This document shows, in pieces, positions 7,277 to 15,547 of a DNA stretch of 64,000 nt. The DNA lies in contig OY969812.1 of NCBI GenBank assembly GCA_963703335.1, positions 2,046,001 through 2,110,000 of the forward strand. The letters are read 5' to 3'. The first letter of the stretch is position 1. Each line of letters opens with the position of its first letter. Source of the DNA: VRUE01 sp963703335 (lineage in GTDB: Bacteria; Actinomycetota; Thermoleophilia; Solirubrobacterales; 70-9). Under the pieces are notes generated by a model. The model was not told where the DNA came from, ran no database searches, and saw only the letters and a list, made by a program, of their open reading frames with translations. The position numbers and the translations under genes are program-made.

Positions 7277-9529
7277 CTATAGGAGCCCCGCCGGCGACTG
7301 GATGTCAAACACCTTCAGCACGGGTCCTCCCACTGCTTCCGGAGCCACCTCGAAGATCGCCGGCGCCCCTCGGTAGGCGCCCTGCAGGAAGAGGCGGCTG
7401 GCCGGCAGGTCACCCGAGTCGTCGATGTCCCGCTGGTAGGAGAAGCCTTCGTAGGATTCCTCGCCCGGGATCACCTTCAGGTTCGCGTGTTCGCGGTCGG
7501 GGTCACGCTGGATGATCAAGAGATCGGGGCGGGGGGCGACCTGTTTGCCATTGGGAAGGGTCTTCCCGGCCAGTTCGCCGATCCCCACGGACCAGCGGTT
7601 GGGCCTGAGGCCGCGGAAGGGCAGGAAGGTGGCGAAGGACTGGCGGCTGAAACCCGACTCGCCGGAGAGGATGGCCAGTCGAACCCGGGTCGTGGAGAGG
7701 CCGCGATCGATGATGAAGAGATCGGAGCGGGGGGAGTTGAGACTCGCGACTTCAAAGCTGCGGTCGAGTCCTGGGTCGGGAGCGGTGATCGGAGTGGAGT
7801 AGGAATTGACCACGGCGCCGGTATCGCTCCTGCGCACCGTTACGTAGAGGCGCTTCGGCGCCTGGCGGATTTCGAACAGCGCCGGTACCCGCAGCGGCTG
7901 CCAATAGCCGATGTCGTAGGAGACTGCTCCCGGCCCCCTTTTCGGGACGAAGCGGGCGGCCAGCTGCGAGCGTTCGGTGGCGGGGTCGAAGATGCGCAGC
8001 TCGGCCGTTGGACCGGAGCGGTTGACCCACCAGACTCCGGTGTTGTCGGAGACGCGCTGGCTGTCGGTGAAGACCGACTCAGCGTTTGCGACGGAGGCAG
8101 GGAGCCGCATCGTGCGAGCGAGGGGGAAGGGGTCCGGCAACGTGCGCTGGATGATCAGGCCGGCGATGAGCAGAACTGCGATCGCAGCGATGCCCGAGAC
8201 GATCGCCGCCTTCGCTGCGCCGCGCGGCTGGTGCGGCGATTCGTCCGCCTGCTGAACCCGGTCCGTGGCCTCGGATCCCCCCGTCGCGGTCGATGCGGAT
8301 GCCTGCACTCGCCGGATATTCCCCCATGCAGTCCCGACGATGCCGGGCGGGGCCTGCGGGTCTTCGGCAAAGGCGCCGAATATGAGCAGCAGTGGCGAGA
8401 CGATCAGCCAGTCGATCTGCTGCGTCCAGAAATTGGTGTAGAGGCCGAAGAGGGCGACGAAAGTCAGGTAGGCGGAGACGAGGCACCAGCGAAACGACCG
8501 GGTCCGCGCCGCCGCGGCATACGCACCGCACGCAAGCGCGCCGCCGGCGGCGACGCCCGGAACCAGGAGCGGGAAGCCACCGTCGGCCCAGAACGAGCCG
8601 GCGACCGTGCTTGTGACCCAGGGCGGCGTGAGTTCCCCCGAGACGTCGCCGATGTGGCGGGCGCCGGAGAAGAAGCTGTCGAAGGCCACCGCGTTGTAGA
8701 CGCCGTGACCGAACGGCGCCGCGGTCGGGAAGTGGGTGACGATTCCCTCAAGGGCGACGAAGTTGGTCGTCAACGCCAGATAGAGCGGGATCAGGGGCTT
8801 GACGAAGAAGGGCAGCGCGGGCAGGACTTCGCCGAAGAGTTCAGACTCAAATGGCGTCCACGGGTGCTGATAGGTGCGCAGGTAAAACCCGGCGCAGATC
8901 GCCACGAAGGCAAGCAGGCCGCCGGCGGTGAGCAGGTAGGGGCTGGGACGGCCCCAGTAAAGCCAGCGGGCGATGATCACGACGACCAGGGGCAGGACGA
9001 CGTTCCCCCTTCCGGCCTGCAGGGCAAAGGCGCCGAGGGCGACGATGGAGATGCCGAGCTCGAAGCGCGACTCGCGGCTGAAGGGGTTCCTTGTCTTGGT
9101 CATGGCGACGATCACCGCGACCGTGAGCAGGTCAGTGAGCAGGATCGTCGGGCCGCCCTGCGAGAAGCGGGCATCGTCGATGCTGCCGCTCAGCAGGGGT
9201 GGCCGGCCGGAGCGACTGAACTGGTAGAGGACGGCGAGCAAGCCGAGCCCGACGAGGACGAGCAGAACTCGCCGGAAGGTCCGATCGGAGATCCGCGTCT
9301 GAGATCGCGTTGCAGAGAAGCCGGTGGCCATCGACGCGATTCCCTCGCCGATCAGGCCCCCCGCGACGAAAGCCAGTGGCACAGAGATCACCACGGCAAG
9401 CACTACCGTCGACCAGGTGCCCTGGATGTTGAGCAGGTGAATCTGGGCCAGCAGGGCAACCCCCCCCCAAACAAGCGGGAAGAGCAGCAGCGGCGAGAGC
9501 ACCGAGGCGTTGAGGCGGCGGAGTGTCAC
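7277..9529 (-). CDS. Wzy-like polysaccharide polymerase with large extracytoplasmic C-terminal domain
   Basis: I place the start at the GTG at 9529, which overlaps the stop of the upstream glycosyltransferase as GTGA; the open frame above it is only read-through. The 750-residue protein has about ten or more hydrophobic helices over the first 400 residues, a charged linker, a further helix (IVSGIAAIAVLLIAGLII), then about 250 soluble residues predicted outside the membrane. The membrane part fits O-antigen or repeat-unit polymerases, a family with low sequence conservation, so the call rests on topology and position between Wzx and GT genes. The extra outer domain is unusual for Wzy and might bind the polymer or the cell wall. 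Confidence 0.75.
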   Translation of the reverse strand: MTLRRLNASVLSPLLLFPLVWGGVALLAQIHLLNIQGTWSTVVLAVVISVPLAFVAGGLIGEGIASMATGFSATRSQTRISDRTFRRVLLVLVGLGLLAVLYQFSRSGRPPLLSGSIDDARFSQGGPTILLTDLLTVAVIVAMTKTRNPFSRESRFELGISIVALGAFALQAGRGNVVLPLVVVIIARWLYWGRPSPYLLTAGGLLAFVAICAGFYLRTYQHPWTPFESELFGEVLPALPFFVKPLIPLYLALTTNFVALEGIVTHFPTAAPFGHGVYNAVAFDSFFSGARHIGDVSGELTPPWVTSTVAGSFWADGGFPLLVPGVAAGGALACGAYAAAARTRSFRWCLVSAYLTFVALFGLYTNFWTQQIDWLIVSPLLLIFGAFAEDPQAPPGIVGTAWGNIRRVQASASTATGGSEATDRVQQADESPHQPRGAAKAAIVSGIAAIAVLLIAGLIIQRTLPDPFPLARTMRLPASVANAESVFTDSQRVSDNTGVWWVNRSGPTAELRIFDPATERSQLAARFVPKRGPGAVSYDIGYWQPLRVPALFEIRQAPKRLYVTVRRSDTGAVVNSYSTPITAPDPGLDRSFEVASLNSPRSDLFIIDRGLSTTRVRLAILSGESGFSRQSFATFLPFRGLRPNRWSVGIGELAGKTLPNGKQVAPRPDLLIIQRDPDREHANLKVIPGEESYEGFSYQRDIDDSGDLPASRLFLQGAYRGAPAIFEVAPEAVGGPVLKVFDIQSPAGLL

Positions 9530-10443
9530 TTGGCCTCCGCCGGCCCGAGCCGGTAGCCACGCGCGTAGCCGCCACGGGTCATCGCCAGCCAAACGCGCTG
9601 CCGCAGCCCAGGGGGCAGCGGCAGCCTGGCGAGAGCCCCGAGCAGGGGAGCCGCGGTGCGGACTGCGGACCAAGCAAGACCCTGTGGGGGCCGCACCCCG
9701 GGGTGCGGGCGGTCGGGCCGCAGGCGGTTGTAGAGGGCAGCTGACCGGCCCACGGCGACCGAGCGCCGCATCGACTGGGCCGGGGTTGTCGGGTGGTCGT
9801 GGTGGACTAGCAGCTCGGGGTGGTAGTCGAGCTCGAGGCTGGCGTCGGCGAAGCGGACGCCGAGCTCGGTGTCCTCGACCGCGGCGGTGGGGAAGCGGAC
9901 GTCGAAGCCGCCGACCTGCTCGAAGAGCGAGCGCTTTACTGAAGCGTGGGAGCTATAGAAGTAGCTGGCCGGGTCGACGGGGCCGGGGTCGAGCTCTGCG
10001 TAGTGGAACTGGGGGCCGCCGTTCTCGAGCCAGCGCATGAAAGGGGTTACTGGCTTGCGCGGGGTCCAGGTGATTCGACCGAGCACGCCGTAGGTCGACT
10101 CCGGCCTCGCTGCATGCAGGTCGAGGTGGGCCTGCAGCAGGCTCTTGTCCGCCGGCTCGGTGTCGTCGCCTAGGAAGAGGAGGACCTCTCCCGTGGCGGC
10201 CCCGACTCCGGCGTTGCGCGCCGCTGCCGGCCCCCCGTCGGGCTGCTCCAGGAGGCGAACCGGAACGCTCGTGCCGCCGGCGCGCCCTCGCACCAGCTCA
10301 ACGGTGCCGTCGCTCGATCCGTTGTCGATCACGATCGCCTCGAGCCGCGCGTCCCCGGCCTCCTGCGCTTCGATCGCGTCGAGCGTTCGGGCCAGCGCTT
10401 CGGCGCGGTCCTTGGTTGGTATGACGACGGAAAGGGAGTTCAT
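9526..10443 (-). CDS. Glycosyltransferase family 2
   Basis: A 305-residue GT-A protein starting MNSLSVVIPTKDRAEAL. It contains the nucleotide-binding start VVIPTKDR, IVIDNGSSDGT, and the DxD-like LLFLGDDTEPAD, followed by a GGFDVRFPTAAVEDTELGVR segment with the expected ED catalytic pair. It overlaps both neighbours by four bases (9526-9529 and 10440-10443), so it is tightly coupled in the operon. Expected to act in the cytoplasm on a lipid-linked acceptor. Donor sugar unknown. Confidence 0.88.
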   Translation of the reverse strand: MNSLSVVIPTKDRAEALARTLDAIEAQEAGDARLEAIVIDNGSSDGTVELVRGRAGGTSVPVRLLEQPDGGPAAARNAGVGAATGEVLLFLGDDTEPADKSLLQAHLDLHAARPESTYGVLGRITWTPRKPVTPFMRWLENGGPQFHYAELDPGPVDPASYFYSSHASVKRSLFEQVGGFDVRFPTAAVEDTELGVRFADASLELDYHPELLVHHDHPTTPAQSMRRSVAVGRSAALYNRLRPDRPHPGVRPPQGLAWSAVRTAAPLLGALARLPLPPGLRQRVWLAMTRGGYARGYRLGPAEAK

Positions 10444-11264
10444 CGGGCGCCGCCCGCTCTAAGGCGCCGGGAGAGCCTAAGTAGCGGAGCGGCGATAGGC
10501 ATTGCCCAGCCGTGATGGAGGCGAATGTACCGCTCGACCGAGCGCAATCGGATCGCCTGCTGCTCGCGCCGGTCGATCTGGACGAAGGCCTCGGCACCGG
10601 CGTGGCCGACACGGGCCGAGCCGGCGATGAGGTTGCGGTAGCCGGCGTCATGCAGGCGCTTGGCGAGGTCGACGTCCTCGTACCAGAGAAAGAAGCCCTC
10701 GTCGAAGCCGCCCATCTCCTCCCAGGTCTCACGCCGGACGACGAAACAGGCGCCCGATGGCTGACCGACCTCGGCGACGGCACCCGTCGCCGGGCTTGGC
10801 TGCGGGCGCTCCCCGAAAGAGCCAGCGAATATCCGAGCCAGCATTGTCACCGTGCCCGGCAGGGCCGCGTGATAGCGGTCGGTATCGCCGCCGAACACCG
10901 GTCCCACCATCCCTGCCTTCGAGTCATCTCTCGCCACCGCGGCGAGGGCCGTCAGTGCGCCGGGCTCGGGCAGCACGTCAGCGTTGCTGACGCAGACGAG
11001 CTCGCCGGTTCCTTTGCTCAGCATCTTGTTGGCTGCGCGCCCGTAACCGAGATTCCTTTCGCTCAGGTTGAGTCGAATCCCCTCCGGGCAACCGTCACGC
11101 AGCAACTGGCGTTGCTCTGGCCGCGACTCGTTGTCGATAATTGCCACCCGAGCCTCGACTCCTTCGGAGGCCAAATAGGCACGCGCTGCCGCCAGCGCTA
11201 CCTCGGCTGTGTTCCAGTTGACGATCGCGATGTCGATTGCGGGCAGTGGGGCATCCGGGCTCAT
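10440..11264 (-). CDS. Glycosyltransferase family 2, first gene of the minus-strand polysaccharide operon
   Basis: A 274-residue GT2 protein: IDIAIVNWNTAEVAL at the N-terminus, VAIIDNESR, VSNADVLPEPGAL as the DxD region, and GGFDEGFFLWYEDVDLAKRL, the signature shared with rhamnosyl- and related transferases. It is the first gene of the leftward operon, and only 29 bases separate its ATG from the rmlA start on the other strand. A TATCGT box 12 bases before this ATG could be a -10 element, so control may be shared with rmlA; that is inference from spacing. Confidence 0.88.
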   Translation of the reverse strand: MSPDAPLPAIDIAIVNWNTAEVALAAARAYLASEGVEARVAIIDNESRPEQRQLLRDGCPEGIRLNLSERNLGYGRAANKMLSKGTGELVCVSNADVLPEPGALTALAAVARDDSKAGMVGPVFGGDTDRYHAALPGTVTMLARIFAGSFGERPQPSPATGAVAEVGQPSGACFVVRRETWEEMGGFDEGFFLWYEDVDLAKRLHDAGYRNLIAGSARVGHAGAEAFVQIDRREQQAIRLRSVERYIRLHHGWAMPIAAPLLRLSRRLRAGGAR

Positions 11265-11293
11265 CTTCGGCGCGACGATAGCCTTCCCGCGAC

Positions 11294-12370
11294 GTGCAAG
11301 ACCTCAAAGGCCTGATCCTCTCCGGCGGGGCCGGGACGCGCCTGCGCCCGATCACGCATACCTCGGCAAAGCAGCTGGTCCCGGTTGCCAACAAGCCCGT
11401 GCTCTTCTACGGGATCGAGGCCCTGGTCGACGCCGGCGTGACTGAGATCGGGATCATCATCGCGCCGGAGACCGGCGATGAGATCCGCGAGGCGGCCGGT
11501 GACGGCTCCGCCTTTGGTGCCGAGATCACCTACATCGTCCAGGACAAGCCAGCCGGGCTCGCCCACGCGGTTCTCACCGCGGAGGAGTTCATCGGGGGTT
11601 CGCCCTTCGTCATGTACCTCGGCGACAACCTGCTCGCTGACGGCCTGCGCGGCCTCGTCTCCACTTTTCGCGCCGAGGAACCCGACGCGCTGATCCTGCT
11701 CACCCCGGTCGATGACCCGCAGTCTTACGGGGTCGCCGAGCTGGATGGAGAGCGGATCGTGCGCCTGATCGAGAAGCCCAAAGATCCGCCCTCGAACCTC
11801 GCCCTGGTCGGTGTCTACCTCTTTGCGCCACCGATCTTTGATGCCGCCCGCGCCCTCGAGCCCTCCTGGCGCGGCGAGCTGGAGATCACCGAGGCGATCC
11901 AGAGCCTGATCGAGCAAGGCAAGAGCGTGAAGTCCGAGGTCGTCAGTGGCTGGTGGAAGGACACCGGTCAGCTTGCCGACATGCTGGAGGCGAATCGCTT
12001 GGTCCTTGAGGAGATCGAGACCAAGATCGAGGGAGAGGTTGACGAGGCCTCCCGCGTCGAGGGGCGCGTCATCGTCGAGCCGGGCGCGGTGCTGAAAGGC
12101 TCAGTCGTGCGTGGCCCCGCCGTGATCGGCGCCGGTGCCCGCATCGAGGACGCCTACATCGGGCCCTACACCTCGATCGGCGACGACGTCTGCGTGCGCC
12201 GCTCCGAAGTCGAGCACTCGATCATCCTCGCCGGCTCGGTGGTCGAAGACCTGGGTACTCGCATGGAGGCCAGCCTGCTCGGCCGCGAAGTCAAGCTCAC
12301 CCGCAGCGACGGGATGCCGAAGACGCTGCGGATGCTGGTCGGCGACAAGTCCGAGATCAAGATCATCTGA
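11294..12370 (+). CDS. rmlA: Glucose-1-phosphate thymidylyltransferase, long form
   Basis: A 358-residue protein with a GTG start. The nucleotidyltransferase signature LSGGAGTRLRPIT is near residues 9-21, with LGDNLL as the metal/substrate loop, EKPKDPPSNLA, and GWWKDTGQ. The last 100 residues have left-handed beta-helix hexapeptide character (VIGAGARIEDAYIGPYTSIGD), marking the long StrD-like type rather than the 290-residue short RmlA. It makes dTDP-glucose from dTTP and glucose-1-phosphate, the first step to dTDP-L-rhamnose. First gene of rmlADBC; rmlD starts 13 bases after its stop. Confidence 0.93.
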   Translation: MQDLKGLILSGGAGTRLRPITHTSAKQLVPVANKPVLFYGIEALVDAGVTEIGIIIAPETGDEIREAAGDGSAFGAEITYIVQDKPAGLAHAVLTAEEFIGGSPFVMYLGDNLLADGLRGLVSTFRAEEPDALILLTPVDDPQSYGVAELDGERIVRLIEKPKDPPSNLALVGVYLFAPPIFDAARALEPSWRGELEITEAIQSLIEQGKSVKSEVVSGWWKDTGQLADMLEANRLVLEEIETKIEGEVDEASRVEGRVIVEPGAVLKGSVVRGPAVIGAGARIEDAYIGPYTSIGDDVCVRRSEVEHSIILAGSVVEDLGTRMEASLLGREVKLTRSDGMPKTLRMLVGDKSEIKII

Positions 12371-12383
12371 TGGAGGTGCGGCG

Positions 12384-13238
12384 ATGAAGGTCCTGATCAC
12401 AGGGGCCGGCGGAATGCTCGGTCGCGATGTTGTGCTGGCTGCCGGCAACGCCGGTCACGATGTGGTCGGCTTCGGCCACACCGAGCTCGATATTTCAGAT
12501 GCTGGTGCGGTTTCGACCAAGTTCGAGCTGGAGCGCCCCGACGTGGTGATCAACTGTGCCGCCTGGACCGATGTAGACGGCTCCGAGGAGGCCGAGGAGG
12601 CGGCGATGGCCGTCAACGGCACCGCCGCCGGGCACGTTGCCGCCGCGGCCGCCGCGGTTGACGCCAGCGTCGTCTACGTCTCCAGCGACTACGTCTTCGA
12701 CGGCGCCAAGGGCGCCCCCTACGTCGAGACCGACCAGACTGCGCCGCTCTCCGCCTATGGTCGCACCAAGCTCGCCGGTGAGGAGGCGACCGCCGCCGCC
12801 AACAAGCGCCACTTCGTCGTTCGCTCCTCCTGGCTTTTCGGGATCGGCGGTTCCAACTTCGTCGAGACGATGCTGCGCTTGGCGGCGACCCAGAACGAGG
12901 TTCTGGTCGTGCGCGACCAGGTCGGCTCGCCCACCTACACCTGGCATCTCGCCTACGGGATAGTCCGCCTGATCGAGGGGATCGAGTTCGGCATTCACCA
13001 CATGGCCGCCGGCGGAGCCTGTTCCTGGTACGACTTCGCCCGCGAGATCTTCGACCAGGCGAAAGTCGAGTGTCTGGTCCTCTCCGCCACCACCGACATG
13101 CTCGGACGCCCCGCGCCCCGCCCCGCCTACTCGGCCCTCGCCAGCCAGCGCGAGCACACGATCGAGCTGCCGCCCTGGCGCGATGGCCTCGCCGCCTATC
13201 TATCCCAGCGTTCTGCTGAGCAGGAGGCCGCCGCATGA
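12384..13238 (+). CDS. rmlD: dTDP-4-dehydrorhamnose reductase
   Basis: Start at the ATG at 12384 preceded by GGAGG; the open frame upstream is read-through of rmlA. The 284-residue SDR has TGAGGMLGRD at residues 6-15, NCAAWTDVD, VSSDYVFDG, YGRTKLAGE with the YxxxK pair, and RSSWLFG. It reduces dTDP-4-dehydro-L-rhamnose to dTDP-L-rhamnose with NAD(P)H, the last step of the pathway. It overlaps rmlB in a four-base ATGA (13235-13238). All expected family motifs are present. Confidence 0.95.
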   Translation: MKVLITGAGGMLGRDVVLAAGNAGHDVVGFGHTELDISDAGAVSTKFELERPDVVINCAAWTDVDGSEEAEEAAMAVNGTAAGHVAAAAAAVDASVVYVSSDYVFDGAKGAPYVETDQTAPLSAYGRTKLAGEEATAAANKRHFVVRSSWLFGIGGSNFVETMLRLAATQNEVLVVRDQVGSPTYTWHLAYGIVRLIEGIEFGIHHMAAGGACSWYDFAREIFDQAKVECLVLSATTDMLGRPAPRPAYSALASQREHTIELPPWRDGLAAYLSQRSAEQEAAA

Positions 13239-14218
13239 AGCTCCTCGTCACTGGCGCAGCCGGTTTCATCGGCTCTACCTACGTCCGCCTCGTCTCCGGC
13301 GAGCACGAGGTGCGCGTACTCGACAAGCTCACCTACGCCGGCCGGCGCGAGAACCTGCCAGAGGGAACCGACCTCGTCGTCGGCGCGATCGAGGATCCCG
13401 ATGTCGTTCGCGAAGCGATGGAGGGCTGCGATGCCGTCGTCAACTTTGCCGCCGAGTCGCACGTCGATCGCTCGATCGACGACCAAGACGCCTTCGCCCG
13501 TACCCACGTGATCGGCACCGGGACCCTGCTCGACGCGGCCCGCGAGCTTGGCGTCAGTCGCTACCTGCAGGTCTCCACCGACGAGGTCTATGGCTCGATC
13601 GAGTCCGGTTCCTTCACCGAGACCTCGCCGCTTGACCCCTCCTCGCCCTACTCGGCGACCAAGGCCGCCGGCGACTTGCTGGTCACCGCCCACGTCCACA
13701 CCTATGGCATCGATGCCTCGATCGTGCGCGGCTCCAACAACTACGGCCCCCGTCAGTACCCCGAGAAGCTGATTCCGCTGATAACGCTTAATGCTCTGCA
13801 TGGGGACTCGCTGCCGGTCTACGGCGACGGTAAGCAGGTTCGCAACTGGCTCTACGTCGAGGACTTCTGCCGCGGCATCCACACGGTGCTGACAAAGGGC
13901 CAGGCCGGCGAGGCCTACAACGTCGGCGGTCCCGACGAGTGCGAGAACATCGAGGTGATCAAGCGGGTTATCGAGCTGACCGGCAAAGACGAGTCGCTGA
14001 TCGAGTACGTCACCGATCGCCCTGGCCACGACCGTCGCTACTCGCTCTCCTCCGCCAAGCTGAAGGAGCAGCTGGGCTGGGAGGCTCAGGTCCACTTCGC
14101 CGAGGGGCTGGGGAAGACCGTCGCCTGGTACCGCGAGAACGAGGACTGGTGGGGCCCGATCCGCTCCGGCGAGTACCGCGAGTACTACGAAAAGCAGTAC
14201 GGCAAGGCGCTCGGCTGA
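13235..14218 (+). CDS. rmlB: dTDP-glucose 4,6-dehydratase
   Basis: A 327-residue SDR: TGAAGFIGSTYVR at the N-terminus, NFAAESHVDRSI, STDEVYGS with the catalytic DE pair, SPYSATKAAGD with YxxxK, and NNYGPRQYPEKLIP. These are the classic RmlB markers. It converts dTDP-glucose to dTDP-4-dehydro-6-deoxyglucose using bound NAD+. Coupled to rmlD by ATGA; its own stop shares one base with the rmlC start (TGATG, 14216-14220). Length matches the family. Confidence 0.96.
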   Translation: MKLLVTGAAGFIGSTYVRLVSGEHEVRVLDKLTYAGRRENLPEGTDLVVGAIEDPDVVREAMEGCDAVVNFAAESHVDRSIDDQDAFARTHVIGTGTLLDAARELGVSRYLQVSTDEVYGSIESGSFTETSPLDPSSPYSATKAAGDLLVTAHVHTYGIDASIVRGSNNYGPRQYPEKLIPLITLNALHGDSLPVYGDGKQVRNWLYVEDFCRGIHTVLTKGQAGEAYNVGGPDECENIEVIKRVIELTGKDESLIEYVTDRPGHDRRYSLSSAKLKEQLGWEAQVHFAEGLGKTVAWYRENEDWWGPIRSGEYREYYEKQYGKALG

Positions 14219-14766
14219 TGCTCGAGCGGCTGCCGACCGAGCTCGAGGGGGTCGTCCTGCTCGGGCCGACCGTCCACGGCGACGAGCGCGGCTTCATGGT
14301 CGAGACCTACCGCCGCGACCTCTGGGCCGAGCACGGAGTTGAAGTCGAGTTCGTCCAGCACAACCACTCGCGCTCCGCCAAGGGCACCCTGCGCGGCCTG
14401 CACTTTCAGACCGAGCCGGGCCAGGCGAAGCTGGTCCGCTGCCCACACGGCAAGATCTTCGACGTCGCCGTCGACCTGCGCCGCGGCTCGTCCACCTACG
14501 GCTGCTGGGAGGGCCATGTCCTCGACGACGAGAACCATCATCAGCTCTTCGTCCCGGTCGGCTTCGGTCATGGCTTCGCCGTGCTCAGCGAGACCGCCGA
14601 CGTGACCTACCTCTGCTCCAGCACCTACGACCCAGCCACCGAGTCCGGCATTGCCTGGAATGACCCTGGCGTGGGAGTCGAATGGCCGGTCGACGACCCG
14701 CTTCTTTCCGAGCGCGACAAGGCCGCACCCACCCTCGCCGAAGTCGGCGAGACCCTGCCTTTCTGA
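14218..14766 (+). CDS. rmlC: dTDP-4-dehydrorhamnose 3,5-epimerase
   Basis: Start at the ATG at 14218, overlapping the rmlB stop by one base. The 182-residue cupin protein has DERGFMVETYR near the N-terminus, QHNHSRSAKGTLRGLHFQ, KLVRCPHGKIFDVAVDLR, and PVGFGHGFAVLSE with the conserved histidines. It epimerises C3 and C5 of the RmlB product. It completes the rhamnose set; no further gene follows within the operon before the toxin-antitoxin pair, about 136 bases on. Confidence 0.95.
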   Translation: MLERLPTELEGVVLLGPTVHGDERGFMVETYRRDLWAEHGVEVEFVQHNHSRSAKGTLRGLHFQTEPGQAKLVRCPHGKIFDVAVDLRRGSSTYGCWEGHVLDDENHHQLFVPVGFGHGFAVLSETADVTYLCSSTYDPATESGIAWNDPGVGVEWPVDDPLLSERDKAAPTLAEVGETLPF

Positions 14767-14879
14767 CCACGCGCTTTTCGTGAGGATGTTGGCCGGCAAT
14801 CGGCACGCTGCGCGCACCACGCGTCGGCTTGACCCCGACAAGCTCCCGTGCATGAACGCAACCGCCATAGACATGTCCG

Positions 14880-14904
14880 CCACATGGCCTAATGTGGTCC
14901 ACAT
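14880..14904 (+). promoter_or_regulatory. Candidate vapBC promoter and autoregulatory operator
   Basis: Three alternating half-sites lie side by side: CCACAT (14880-14885), ATGTGG (14892-14897) and CCACAT (14899-14904), giving two overlapping inverted repeats with 6- and 1-base spacers. A TAATGT box at 14890-14895 ends 7 bases before the ATG at 14903, so the transcript may be leaderless and the operator would cover the -10 box and start codon. Ribbon-helix-helix antitoxins typically bind such repeats to repress their own operon. The repeats are directly visible; their use is inference. Confidence 0.5.
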
Positions 14905-15133
14905 GTCCAAAATGATCCAGATCCGCGATGTCCCCGACGAGGTCCACAGGACGCTCAAGGTCCGCGCCGCCGCCGAGGGCCTCTCGCTCTCCGACTACAT
15001 CAAGCGCGATCTCGAAGAGCTCGCCAAGCAGGCCACGATCGAGGACGTCTTCGCCAGCGCTCGGGCCCGTGGCAGCTCCGGGATCACAACCGAGGAAATC
15101 GTTGCCGACATCCGAGCGTCCCGCGGGGAGTAG
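14903..15133 (+). CDS. VapB/FitA-type ribbon-helix-helix antitoxin
   Basis: A 76-residue protein beginning MSKMIQIRDVPDEVHRTLK, followed by AAAEGLSLSDYIKRDLEEL: a short beta strand and two helices as in Arc/MetJ-type RHH repressors, with a C-terminal tail (GITTEEIVADIRASRGE) of the kind that wraps a PIN toxin. The start at 14903 is preferred because of the adjacent TAATGT box; the ATG at 14912 is an alternative. The PIN toxin gene begins 6 bases after its stop. The pair sits between the rhamnose genes and a polysaccharide operon, a typical accessory insertion point. Confidence 0.85.
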   Translation: MSKMIQIRDVPDEVHRTLKVRAAAEGLSLSDYIKRDLEELAKQATIEDVFASARARGSSGITTEEIVADIRASRGE

Positions 15134-15139
15134 CCAACC

Positions 15140-15547
15140 ATGCCCGTCATCGACGCATCGGTCGTCGTCACCGTGCTGGCCGACACCGAGCACGCTCCCT
15201 GGGCCGAGGCTCAGCTCTCGACCGGTGGCGCCTACCGATCCCTTTGGGTTCCTCACCTGATCGATGCGGAGGTCGGCCAGGCGCTGCGCCGCCGAGTCGC
15301 GGCCGGTCGGTTGGGTGAGGACAGGGCAGCCGCGGCGCTGCTGGATCTCGTGCGAATGCCGCTCCGCCGCATCGACCACATCGGCCTGATCCACCGGGCC
15401 TGGGAGCTGCGTCACAACCACAGCTTCTACGACAGTCTCTACGTCGCTCTCGCCGAGGTCTTGGATGTGCCCCTGGTCACGCTCGACCGCCGTCTCGCCA
15501 GGGCCGTCGGCGATGCTACGGAAGTGACTGTGCTTACCGCGGGTTAG
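15140..15547 (+). CDS. VapC-type PIN-domain ribonuclease toxin
   Basis: A 135-residue PIN domain: VIDASVVVTVLAD at the start supplies the first acidic residue, HLIDAEVGQALRR the second, and YDSLYVALAEVLDVPLVTLDRRLARA the later acidic pair. The family cleaves RNA, often tRNA or rRNA, in a Mg2+-dependent way and is neutralised by the antitoxin encoded just upstream. All four carboxylate regions look intact, so it should be active. Its stop overlaps that of the convergent glycosyltransferase gene (15544-15547). Confidence 0.88.
   Translation: MPVIDASVVVTVLADTEHAPWAEAQLSTGGAYRSLWVPHLIDAEVGQALRRRVAAGRLGEDRAAAALLDLVRMPLRRIDHIGLIHRAWELRHNHSFYDSLYVALAEVLDVPLVTLDRRLARAVGDATEVTVLTAG

Noticed and set aside
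7487..9556. Long open frame (689 codons) on the plus strand opposite the polymerase gene
   Set aside because: It is Glu/Gln/Arg/Gly-rich, lacks any domain, and is a known artefact of GC-rich codon use on the other strand of a real gene.
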